Assembly (NCBI GenBank): GCA_030150045.1
Contig: JASLGM010000028.1
Coordinates: forward strand, 1-64,000
Reading direction: 5' to 3'
Length of the DNA stretch: 64,000 nt
Origin: Taishania sp.
GTDB taxonomy: Bacteria > Bacteroidota > Bacteroidia > Flavobacteriales_D > Crocinitomicaceae
Shown: piece after piece, positions 32,318-40,326 of the stretch
Layout: the number at the start of each line of letters is the position of its first letter
Position numbering within the stretch: position 1 is the first letter of the stretch
Made by a program: the position numbers and the translations under genes
Notes under the pieces: generated by a model
Told to the model about the DNA's origin: nothing
The model's database searches: none
What the model saw: the letters and a program-made list of their open reading frames with translations, nothing else

Positions 32318-32430
32318 GCGTTAAGGATTGCAGTGGAAATCTTTTTTGGAGGCTTCCAAAAAAATTGGAGCGCAAAGCCTGACCCGCTTCCTTCCTCAAA
32401 TCTTCTTGAGGAAGGAAGCGGGGAACGCCC
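32318..32430 (+). repeat. Element B, copy 4 (Flavo-1-like)
   Basis: GCGTTAAGGATTGCAGTGG, a hairpin with CTTTTTTGGAGG-type arms, AGCGCAAAGCCTGACC, then a perfect 16-bp hairpin (CCGCTTCCTTCCTCAA with TTGAGGAAGGAAGCGG) and AACGCCC. Closing GCGTT/AACGC is kept. Confidence 0.8.
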
Positions 32431-32473
32431 AGAAAAAGAAAGATTATTTTCCTTATTGACATTTTAGGGCATG

Positions 32474-32503
32474 AAAAAAGGCGTTAACTTTCGTCAACGC
32501 CTT
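32474..32503 (-). terminator. Terminator of the lipoamide dehydrogenase gene
   Basis: On the minus strand AAGGCGTT pairs with AACGCCTT around a 10-base loop and runs into T6. Confidence 0.75.
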
Positions 32504-32522
32504 GCCTTATTTTTTTTGGATT

Positions 32523-33914
32523 TTACAAGTGAATTACTTCACCGTAAGCCGCTGCTGCTGCTTCCATAATTGCCTCAGACATTGTCGGGTGCGGGTGAAC
32601 CGTTTTGATGATTTCCTCTCCAGTTGTCTCCAATTTACGTAGGGCAACCAATTCGGCAACCATTTCAGTTACGTTAGCACCGATCATGTGTCCACCAAGT
32701 AATTCACCGTATTTTGCGTCGAAAATCAACTTCACAAAACCGTCTTTTGCACCTGCTGCTGTTGCTTTTCCAGATGCGGAGAATGGGAATTTACCTACTT
32801 TGATTTCGTATCCTTTTTCTTTCGCTGCTTTTTCCGTTAAACCAACTGAAGCGATTTCAGGAGAACAGTAAGTACATCCTGGGATATTTCCATAATCTAG
32901 CGTTTGTGGGTGGTGACCTGCGATTTTTTCAACGCAGATAATTCCTTCTGCTGAAGCAACGTGTGCCAATGCAGCTGTCGGGATAACGTCTCCGATTGCG
33001 AAGTATCCTGGGATGTTTGTTTCGTAGTAATCACCAACGATGATACGTCCGCGATCTGTAACGATTCCTAGGTCTTCTAGTCCAATTCCTTCGATGTTAG
33101 CTTCGATACCCACTGCAGAAAGAACGACGTCACACTCTAGAGTTTCTTCTCCTTTTGCTGTTTTAACGGTAACTACGCATCCTTTACCAGATGTGTCAAC
33201 TTTCTCAACGGAAGATCCCGTCATGATTTTCACACCTGATTTTTTGAATGATTTTTCTAATTGTTTAGAAACTTCTTCGTCCTCGATTGGAACGATGTTT
33301 GGCATGTATTCTACCACAGTTACTTCTGTACCAATTGCGTTATAGAAGTAAGCAAATTCCACTCCGATAGCTCCTGAACCCACCACGACCATTTTCTTAG
33401 GTTGTGTTTTCATGCTCATTGCTTCGCGGTATCCGATGATTTTTTCACCGTCTTGTGGTAAGTTTGGCAAGTTTCTAGAGCGTGCACCCGTTGCGATGAT
33501 TACTCCTTTGTTTGCTGTTACTTCGGTAACAGTACCATCTTCTGCAGTCACAGCGACTGTTTTATTTGCTTTTAATGTTCCAAAACCTTTGATAACATCG
33601 ATTTTGTTTTTCTTCATCAAAAACTGAATTCCAGCACTCATTCCGTTAGCGATTCCGCGTGAACGGTCTACCATTGCATTGAAATTCGCTTTTGGGTCTT
33701 TTACTTCAACACCATAGTCAGCAGCATGTGTAAGGTATTCGAAAACATTAGCACTTTTTAATAATGCTTTTGTTGGGATACACCCCCAGTTCAAACAAAT
33801 TCCTCCTAAGGAATCACGTTCTACAACAGCTGTTTTTAAGCCTAATTGAGAAGCTCTAATTGCAGTTACATAACCACCAGGACCTGATCCTAAAACTATA
33901 ATATCGTAATTCAT
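32523..33914 (-). CDS. lpdA: Dihydrolipoyl dehydrogenase (E3)
   Basis: A 463-aa flavoprotein that reoxidises the lipoyl groups of 2-oxoacid dehydrogenase complexes with NAD+. N-terminal FAD motif LGSGPGGYVTAIRA (8-21); redox-active disulfide Cys40/Cys45 in GGICLNWGCIPTK; NAD-binding VVVGSGAIGVEFAYF near 177-191; second FAD motif YFAIGDVIP; and the C-terminal catalytic HPHPTMSE (His442, Glu447), which in the dimer completes the partner's active site. Full length. It probably serves the E2 at 14364 and the 2-oxoglutarate complex. No E1/E2 gene is adjacent. Confidence 0.95.
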   Translation of the reverse strand: MNYDIIVLGSGPGGYVTAIRASQLGLKTAVVERDSLGGICLNWGCIPTKALLKSANVFEYLTHAADYGVEVKDPKANFNAMVDRSRGIANGMSAGIQFLMKKNKIDVIKGFGTLKANKTVAVTAEDGTVTEVTANKGVIIATGARSRNLPNLPQDGEKIIGYREAMSMKTQPKKMVVVGSGAIGVEFAYFYNAIGTEVTVVEYMPNIVPIEDEEVSKQLEKSFKKSGVKIMTGSSVEKVDTSGKGCVVTVKTAKGEETLECDVVLSAVGIEANIEGIGLEDLGIVTDRGRIIVGDYYETNIPGYFAIGDVIPTAALAHVASAEGIICVEKIAGHHPQTLDYGNIPGCTYCSPEIASVGLTEKAAKEKGYEIKVGKFPFSASGKATAAGAKDGFVKLIFDAKYGELLGGHMIGANVTEMVAELVALRKLETTGEEIIKTVHPHPTMSEAIMEAAAAAYGEVIHL

Positions 33915-34046
33915 AATCGTTTATGTGTATTGTGTGCTGCGAATTTAACCAATTTTTGGACATTTTTATGTAGAAATAGTAATATTCCACTTGTCAATAT
34001 TGGATGGAGTGGAAGTTCTGTTTCTTTTTTGTGCCTTGTTTGGCTT

Positions 34047-35105
34047 TTATTTGTTCTGTTTTAATACTTTTTCGCGCCAAACTTCTCCGTTGTCTGCTTT
34101 TATTTCTACAATAAATTGTTCGCCTTGGTACGGTAATGCTATGCTTACTTCGTTTTGAAATGCGGAATAAGTGTGATGGGCTAATTGTTGACCAATCAGG
34201 TTGTACACCAATACTTCAGATATGTTTCCTTGGTTACCAGAAAGGGAAATGTTCAAGGGGCCGTTTGTCACTGGGTTTGGATATACATTTAAGTTGACAT
34301 CCGCATTGTTTTCATACGATCTTGTTCCTAAGTTCACCGAATTCCCTTCGTTGTCAATGGCAAGTATGGTGTAATAATTGGTTTCGCCTGCTATACTTTC
34401 TAAATCAACCGTAAAGGTATTGTCTGCTTTGATTACTTCTTTAGCTTGGAATATATAGTCGTTCACTAATGCACCATTTTCATTGAAGTGGTGAATGTAA
34501 TAGGCGTTGTAATTGGATTTGTTAACTACTTGCCAAACCAATTTTGCCTTCTTGCGATCTAATTTGGTTACATCAAAAAGAGAGAGGTTATCCCCTAATG
34601 GCAAGACTGGCGTGATGGATTCAATTTCGTTTACAGTCAAACCTGGACCTGATAAAATGATTTTTATTTTGTTGCAGTTGAAGTTGTCAACATTTGCCTC
34701 TCTACAGTGTACATAAGGTGCATTATACATATCTCTACTGGAGCTTGGAACCCATTGATTTGTAGTTGTTGTGGCATATCCAGATCCATTTCTTTTTGGT
34801 AGATTGTAACCTCCACTGTTTTTATTGTTACAATAGATTTCTACTTGAGCATTGAAAAGAGCACCACCTGGCGCTCCACCACAATAACCATCAGGAATAT
34901 TTCCAATTACAGTAATGTTGTAAAAAAACTTGATGTCGTAATTGTATCCATTTGGACAATTGTTTCCATTTGAAGTGATGACCTGTGTAGGGATAATATC
35001 TACACGGATTTGGTATCCACAAGTTGATGAATACGTAAATGAAGCTATCGCATCGTTCCAAAATAACAGGACCACGAATGCGATAACAAAGGAGATTTGT
35101 TTCAT
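34047..35105 (-). CDS. T9SS cargo protein with fibronectin-like domain
   Basis: A 352-aa secreted protein; Met 35105 directly begins the signal peptide KQISFVIAFVVLLFWNDAIA. The first 150 residues are Cys-, Gly- and Asn-rich (SSTCGYQIRVDIIPTQV; YCGGAPGGALFNAQVEIYCNN). A fibronectin-III-like stretch follows (about 190-275, KAKLVWQVVNKSNYNAYYIHHFNENG), then a sorting domain (VYPNPVTNGPLNISLSGNQG, ending REKVLKQNK). It is a predicted surface protein of unknown ligand. A TATTTTTG box lies 18 bases ahead of the start. Confidence 0.82.
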   Translation of the reverse strand: MKQISFVIAFVVLLFWNDAIASFTYSSTCGYQIRVDIIPTQVITSNGNNCPNGYNYDIKFFYNITVIGNIPDGYCGGAPGGALFNAQVEIYCNNKNSGGYNLPKRNGSGYATTTTNQWVPSSSRDMYNAPYVHCREANVDNFNCNKIKIILSGPGLTVNEIESITPVLPLGDNLSLFDVTKLDRKKAKLVWQVVNKSNYNAYYIHHFNENGALVNDYIFQAKEVIKADNTFTVDLESIAGETNYYTILAIDNEGNSVNLGTRSYENNADVNLNVYPNPVTNGPLNISLSGNQGNISEVLVYNLIGQQLAHHTYSAFQNEVSIALPYQGEQFIVEIKADNGEVWREKVLKQNK

Positions 35106-35173
35106 TGTTGGCTTTATATGAGGCAAAAATACAATGCCTTTGACTCCCCTTATTTAGAATAACTATAAAATAA

Positions 35174-35209
35174 CAAAAAAAAATCCGGTCAAAATAAATT
35201 GACCGGATT
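35174..35209 (-). terminator. Terminator of the citrate synthase gene
   Basis: On the minus strand AATCCGGTCAA pairs with TTGACCGGATT around a 6-base loop, followed by T9. Perfect 11-bp stem. Confidence 0.85.
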
Positions 35210-35234
35210 GATATATTTTTTGAGATTTTGTGAA

Positions 35235-36521
35235 CTATCTTTTTTCGATAGAAACGTAGTCTCTTGTTGTTGCTCCTGTGTATACTTGACGTGGACGTCC
35301 AATTGGCTCTCCACCTTCAACCATTTCTTTCCATTGTGCAATCCATCCTGGTAAACGTCCTAAAGCGAACATTACAGTAAACATTTCGGAAGGAATTCCG
35401 ATTGCTTTATAGATGATTCCAGAATAGAAGTCTACGTTTGGATATAAGTTACGTGATTTGAAGTACTCGTCATTTAAAGCAACTTGCTCTAATTTTCTAG
35501 CGATTTCTAGTAACGGATCATTAATACCTAAAGCGTTTAATACATCGTCACAAGCTTTTTTAATGATGTTTGCTCTTGGGTCAAAGTTTTTATAAACACG
35601 GTGTCCGAATCCCATTAAACGGAACGAATCGTCTTTATCTTTTGCTTTTAACACCCATTTATCAACATCACCACCATCCGCATGGATTTTCTCTAACATT
35701 TCGATAACCGCTTGGTTTGCTCCACCATGTAGAGGCCCCCAAAGCGCAGCGATACCTGCAGAGATTGTTGCGTATAAGTTGGCTTGAGAAGATCCTACGA
35801 TACGTACCGTTGAAGTAGAACAGTTTTGTTCGTGATCAGCGTGTAGGATTAATAATTTGTTTAAAGCAGAAACCACTGTTGGGTTCATTCCGTAGGATTC
35901 TGTAGGCATTGCAAACATCATGTGTAAGAAATTCTCACAGTAATCGTAATCATTGTTCGGGTAATTGAACGGATGACGCATGGAATTTTTGTATGCCCAA
36001 GCTGCTAATGTAGGCAACTTTGCTAACAAGCGGTGAATTGTTAAATCTTTCGCTGCTGCATCTCTATTTGGGTCTAACGATTCAGGGTAGAATGTAGACA
36101 AAGAACAAATCATAGATGCTAAAACTCCCATTGGGTGAGCTTTTGCAGGGTAAGCTTCAAAGAATTGTTTCATGTCTTCATGAACCAAAGTATGCTTTGT
36201 AATGCTTGATTGAAATGTTTTTAACTCTTCTTGTGTTGGTAATTCACCATAAATCAACAAGTATGCAACCTCTAGGAACGTAGCTTTTTCTGCTAATTGT
36301 TCAATTGGATACCCTCTGTAACGCAATATTCCTTCTTCACCATCCAAATAGGTAATTGCACTTTTTGTGCTACCTGTATTTTTAAAACCAGAATCAATGG
36401 TAATGTAACCTGTTGTTCCTCTTAATTTGCTAATATCAATAGCTTTTTCGTTTTCTGTTCCCGTAACTACAGGGAATTCATAAACTTTACCTTCTAATTC
36501 TATTTTGGCAACTTCACTCAT
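35235..36521 (-). CDS. gltA: Citrate synthase (type II)
   Basis: A 428-aa enzyme that condenses acetyl-CoA and oxaloacetate in the TCA cycle. Key features: FKNTGSTKSAITYLDGEEGILRYRGYPIEQ near the start, the catalytic His regions LHADHEQNCSTSTVR and GFGHRVYKNFDPRA, the HGGANQAVIEML motif, the catalytic Asp in NVDFYSGIIYKAIG, and the PRQVYTGA end. Length and motif set match the hexameric Gram-negative type. Single gene with its own terminator. Confidence 0.97.
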   Translation of the reverse strand: MSEVAKIELEGKVYEFPVVTGTENEKAIDISKLRGTTGYITIDSGFKNTGSTKSAITYLDGEEGILRYRGYPIEQLAEKATFLEVAYLLIYGELPTQEELKTFQSSITKHTLVHEDMKQFFEAYPAKAHPMGVLASMICSLSTFYPESLDPNRDAAAKDLTIHRLLAKLPTLAAWAYKNSMRHPFNYPNNDYDYCENFLHMMFAMPTESYGMNPTVVSALNKLLILHADHEQNCSTSTVRIVGSSQANLYATISAGIAALWGPLHGGANQAVIEMLEKIHADGGDVDKWVLKAKDKDDSFRLMGFGHRVYKNFDPRANIIKKACDDVLNALGINDPLLEIARKLEQVALNDEYFKSRNLYPNVDFYSGIIYKAIGIPSEMFTVMFALGRLPGWIAQWKEMVEGGEPIGRPRQVYTGATTRDYVSIEKR

Positions 36522-36606
36522 CGCGCGTAAATTGTTAATGTAATGTATAACGACCCCTAAATTAATGAGAATATTGGTTTATCCAAATGGAGCACGATAA
36601 TATTTT

Positions 36607-38778
36607 TTACAAGTTATTTTTTATGTAAGTTAAAATCATCTGAAATAGATGGTTACGTGTGTTTCCTCCGTGGATGCCATGATCTTTGTTTGGATAGATA
36701 AACAAATCGAATTGTTTGTCGGCTTCGACCAATTTAGTCACTAATTCTAATGCATTTTGATAGTGAACATTGTCATCTGCAGAACCATGTATAAGGAAGA
36801 ATTTTCCTTGTAATTGGTTCACAGCAGATAAAGGAGAGTTAATGTCATATCCCTGTGGGTTTTCTTGCGGTGTACGCATGTAGCGCTCTGTGTAGATATT
36901 GTCATAGTATTTCCAATGAGTGACCGGTGCTACTGCGATTCCCATTTTGTATATTCCTTCCCCTTTCATCATACAGTTTGCGGCCATAAAACCACCATAA
37001 CTCCAACCTTGAATACCTATTCTATCGCCGTCCACGAAAGACCATTTTTGTATATGTTTGGCAAAATCAACAAAATCAATGGTTTCTAGTTTTCCTAAAT
37101 TCAAATAGGTTGATTTTTTAAATTCAGCACCATTGTATTGAGTTCCTCTTGGGTCAACAGACATTACAATATAGCCTTGTTGTGCTAATAATTGGTGAAA
37201 CCCCATGTTATTGTCCCAACCGTCATATACCATGTTTGAACCTGGACCACCATATACATTTACAAATACGGGATATTGCTTCGTTGAATCAAAACCTTGA
37301 GGTAATAGCATCCAAGCGTTTAACGTACGCCCCTCTAAATTTATTTTCAAAAATCGTTTATTTACAAATCCATGGTCTTTGGCGCGTTTGTTTACTCCTG
37401 CGTTGTCCGAAAGCACTTGAATTTCTTTGCCAGTGTAATCACAAAGTGTTACTTTGTGTGGGGTATTTGCAGTGCTAAATGTTTTAATGAAAAAACGTTT
37501 GTCTGCGGTGAAAGAGGCTGTATTTTTGTGTTCTTCTTCACTGATAGCGATCATTTTTTCTTTCTTAAGATCTAAGCGATATATTCCTTGATGGATTGCG
37601 CCCTTCTTAGCAGCTGAGAAAAAGAGCGCCTTATTCTCAGGGTCTAAACCGTATAGAGAAATAACATCCCAATTCCCTTTTGTAAGTTGGGTTTCTTTAC
37701 CATCTAAACCTACTTTATATATATGTGTATATCCGTCTTTATCCGAAGTACGTAAAATGGACTTACCGTCGCTGAAAAACTCTAGATTGTCGTCTATTTC
37801 AATATAGGTTGTTGCTTTTTCTTGGTGGAATACATTGGCCTTCCATATACCATTATTTTGTTCTACTTTATAATATTGCAAATTGTTTTGGTGACGATTT
37901 AATGTTTGTAGTACTAATGTGTTTTGTGTTGTTGACCAATTTATTCTAGGGATGTATTCGTAATCTCCTAGGTTAATCTCTTGTGTTGTATTATTGTCAA
38001 TATTATATATATATGCACTTACTTTTGAATTGTCTTCACCTGCTTTAGGGTATTTGAAAGGGTAAAGTGTTGGATAGAGCTCGCCATAATAGGACATTGT
38101 AAATTCTTTTACTTTACTTTCGTCAAATTTAAGGTACGCGATGTTTTTTCCATCTGGAGACCAATTGAAGCATTGGGTAATGGCAAATTCTTCTTCGTAA
38201 ACCCAATCAGATGTACCATTGATGATTGCGTTATAAGCGCCGTCATTTGTTATTGCAAAGGACGTATTAGAGTTTAAATCTTTCACATAAATATTCCTAT
38301 TAGCAATATAGGCTATTGCATTCCCTTTTGGATTGAAGGTAGCTAATGTTTGTTTCTTATTGTCTTCATCTAATAAAGTAATGATTTTTGTTTTGAGATC
38401 TAGAACATAGTGTTCTGCATCATAACTGTGTCTATAAATAGTAGATTTGTTACAAACGAGGATTAATTTTGATTGATCACTATTAAAAGTGTAGTCAATT
38501 ACTTCTAGCATTTTACCTTTGTATACTAAATCATCTTCTGAAACAATCGTTTTTGGCAATGCGCTGGATTGCGCAATATCCATTTCAAGAATTTTAGATC
38601 CATTATTTGATGTTTGGATTTTGGTGTATTTTGTTCCACTTGGCTGCCACGTGAAATCAGATCCACCTCTAGACATGAATTGGTATTCTTTCCATACTTT
38701 TTGTACGGTTATTTCCTGTTGTGCATATGTAAATGAACAGGTTATGAATAGGAAACAAAAAATTAACTTTAGGTTCAT
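36607..38778 (-). CDS. Secreted S9 family peptidase (dipeptidyl peptidase IV-like)
   Basis: A 723-aa exported serine peptidase that removes X-Pro dipeptides from peptide N-termini. Signal peptide LKLIFCFLFITCSFTYAQ; a DPP-IV N-terminal beta-propeller (about 60-460), including the substrate-anchoring double-Glu segment WVYEEEFAI; and an alpha/beta hydrolase domain with catalytic Ser593 (GWSYGG), Asp668 (GSADDN) and His700 (KDHGI). All key residues are present. No sorting domain, so it is most likely periplasmic. Single gene. Confidence 0.93.
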   Translation of the reverse strand: MNLKLIFCFLFITCSFTYAQQEITVQKVWKEYQFMSRGGSDFTWQPSGTKYTKIQTSNNGSKILEMDIAQSSALPKTIVSEDDLVYKGKMLEVIDYTFNSDQSKLILVCNKSTIYRHSYDAEHYVLDLKTKIITLLDEDNKKQTLATFNPKGNAIAYIANRNIYVKDLNSNTSFAITNDGAYNAIINGTSDWVYEEEFAITQCFNWSPDGKNIAYLKFDESKVKEFTMSYYGELYPTLYPFKYPKAGEDNSKVSAYIYNIDNNTTQEINLGDYEYIPRINWSTTQNTLVLQTLNRHQNNLQYYKVEQNNGIWKANVFHQEKATTYIEIDDNLEFFSDGKSILRTSDKDGYTHIYKVGLDGKETQLTKGNWDVISLYGLDPENKALFFSAAKKGAIHQGIYRLDLKKEKMIAISEEEHKNTASFTADKRFFIKTFSTANTPHKVTLCDYTGKEIQVLSDNAGVNKRAKDHGFVNKRFLKINLEGRTLNAWMLLPQGFDSTKQYPVFVNVYGGPGSNMVYDGWDNNMGFHQLLAQQGYIVMSVDPRGTQYNGAEFKKSTYLNLGKLETIDFVDFAKHIQKWSFVDGDRIGIQGWSYGGFMAANCMMKGEGIYKMGIAVAPVTHWKYYDNIYTERYMRTPQENPQGYDINSPLSAVNQLQGKFFLIHGSADDNVHYQNALELVTKLVEADKQFDLFIYPNKDHGIHGGNTRNHLFQMILTYIKNNL

Positions 38779-38935
38779 CTTCTTTTTTTTGCACTAATAT
38801 AGTTTGAATTCATTAAAAAACGGTTCAGTAAAAGGACTTAGCAGATAAAATAGTGTTTGCTTTCATTTGGTTAAACGGTTAATAAAGTTTGATAAGTGTT
38901 AACAATTAATTAATGTCCGAACGGAAAATTTGCTA
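38779..38935. other. Intergenic stretch upstream of the nucleic-acid locus
   Basis: An AT-rich divergent spacer between the DPP-IV-like gene and the promoter at 38936. I see no hairpin, repeat or RNA gene in it. Confidence 0.5.
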
Positions 38936-38943
38936 TAAATTTG
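38936..38943 (+). promoter_or_regulatory. -7 box of the locus at 39175-47080
   Basis: TAAATTTG stands about 230 bases before the lamin-tail gene, giving an unusually long leader that contains a 48-codon reading frame. Confidence 0.45.
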
Positions 38944-39031
38944 CATCGTAATTTCTTGTTTGTTGTCCTTGAAGCTAATATTTATAGCTGAAACCTCTCA
39001 AGAAAAATAATTGAAGCATGAATAGAAAATA

Positions 39032-39178
39032 ATGTACAAAGGATTAAAATGCAACGGAGTTTATCTACCCGTAGCACTATCTTTTTTACTTCTATTAGGA
39101 ATTTGTAGCCTGCAAATATCCAACACTTTCAACACCTCATTTCTTTTATCTTTTATTTTTTTAATTAATTTTTTATGA
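39032..39178 (+). CDS. Possible 48-aa membrane peptide in the leader
   Basis: ATG 39032 opens a 48-codon frame (MYKGLKCNGVYLPVALSF at its start) with two hydrophobic stretches (about residues 11-30 and 36-48). Its TGA overlaps the ATG of the next gene (ATGA), the arrangement used for coupled genes in this window. It lies downstream of the predicted promoter. It could be a small membrane protein, a translated leader or chance in AT-rich DNA. Confidence 0.3.
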   Translation: MYKGLKCNGVYLPVALSFLLLLGICSLQISNTFNTSFLLSFIFLINFL

Positions 39179-40263
39179 AAAAGATTTTACTTTTTGCAAG
39201 CATTTTTGCTTCTTTTTCAACATTTGCTCAGTCAAGTAATGACTGTAAAGAGTTGTTCATCTCTGAATATGTAGAGGGGATTGGAAATAACAAAGCAATT
39301 GAAATTTACAATCCGACAGATGGACCAATAAATTTACAAGGATACGTTTTGATGCGTATGAATAACGGTAGTACAGATGTTAAGCCTTTCGGTACGGTTC
39401 AGTCAAATGTTCATCAATTACCAAATTTTGTTTTGGATGCGAAAAAAACATTTGTTATTGTTCTTGATCGTCATGCAGGAAACGCTACAAACAGTGATCC
39501 AGCTACATGGACTGAATTAAGAGAAATGGCGGATATGCTAATGTCCTCATCTTATGAAGAAAATAACACAATGAACTTTAATGGGAATGATGCAATGCTT
39601 TTAGGAAAAGGTGATGCGACAAATAAAAACTCCATTACTTACATTGATATTTTTGGACGTATAGGTGAAGATCCTCATACAACAGGAGATGCTAGCCGTA
39701 ACGGATGGTCTTCAGTTTTCCCTTACAACAACACTGCTTTTACAGATGGAAATTTAAATGACAGACCTGTAACAGTTAATCATACTTTAACACGTAAAGC
39801 GAACGTTAAAAGAGGGATTTCTAATCAAGTACTTGCAGGAACTACTCCATTTAACCCATTGTTACAATGGGATTCATTTCCTCCTCAACTACCTAAAAGA
39901 GATGCAGAAGGAAATATCATTTACCAAACAAATAATCCAACAGTTCCACAATGGGTTGGTAACTGGGGAACTTTGGGATGGCATTATTGCGCATGTAATC
40001 CATTGAGTAATGATGAAATCACAACAGAAGAAGCACAAGTAATTGTTTATCCTAACCCATCAAGTGGTGTTTTCAATTTAATGAATGTAGTTGAGGTAAA
40101 ATCATTTGAAGTAAGAAACGCATTAGGACAACTAGTGACTTCAGAAAAAAATGAGGGTAAAAATGTTCATACTTTAGAAATCGCTCAGAAAACAGGTGTG
40201 TATTTCTTGACAATGACATATAACTCAGGAAAAACGATAACACAAAAATTAGTAGTACAATAA
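39175..40263 (+). CDS. Lamin-tail-domain T9SS cargo protein
   Basis: A 362-aa secreted protein. Signal peptide KKILLFASIFASFSTFAQ; a lamin tail domain (about 22-190) starting CKELFISEYVEGIGNNKAIEIYNPTDGPINL, with YVLMRMNNG; then a type A sorting domain (VYPNPSSGVFNLMNVVEVK, ending KLVVQ). Secreted bacterial lamin tail domains often accompany nucleases or other phosphodiester hydrolases, which fits the endonuclease and nucleotidase genes that follow. No catalytic residues are visible, so a binding or structural role is likely. A hairpin terminator separates it from the receptor gene. Confidence 0.88.
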   Translation: MKKILLFASIFASFSTFAQSSNDCKELFISEYVEGIGNNKAIEIYNPTDGPINLQGYVLMRMNNGSTDVKPFGTVQSNVHQLPNFVLDAKKTFVIVLDRHAGNATNSDPATWTELREMADMLMSSSYEENNTMNFNGNDAMLLGKGDATNKNSITYIDIFGRIGEDPHTTGDASRNGWSSVFPYNNTAFTDGNLNDRPVTVNHTLTRKANVKRGISNQVLAGTTPFNPLLQWDSFPPQLPKRDAEGNIIYQTNNPTVPQWVGNWGTLGWHYCACNPLSNDEITTEEAQVIVYPNPSSGVFNLMNVVEVKSFEVRNALGQLVTSEKNEGKNVHTLEIAQKTGVYFLTMTYNSGKTITQKLVVQ

Positions 40264-40273
40264 TTCTTTTTTT

Positions 40274-40321
40274 AGGTCATCTGTTTGTCATAGATTTGCA
40301 AACAGATGACCTTTATTTTTT
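40274..40321 (+). terminator. Terminator or attenuator between lamin-tail and receptor genes
   Basis: A perfect 13-bp stem (AGGTCATCTGTTT with AAACAGATGACCT) and 13-base loop, followed by TTTATTTTTT. The loop itself contains TAGATTTG. Confidence 0.8.
40291..40298 (+). promoter_or_regulatory. -7 box inside the terminator loop
   Basis: TAGATTTG fits TAnnTTTG and lies 28 bases before the receptor ATG at 40327. It may restart transcription after the terminator. Confidence 0.35.
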
Positions 40322-40326
40322 CTAGG

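Noticed and set aside
31923..32324. 133-codon plus-strand and 127-codon minus-strand frames
   Set aside because: Both are carried by element A copy 6 and flanking spacer; Cys/Phe-rich or Arg/Ser-rich composition as expected for chance frames.
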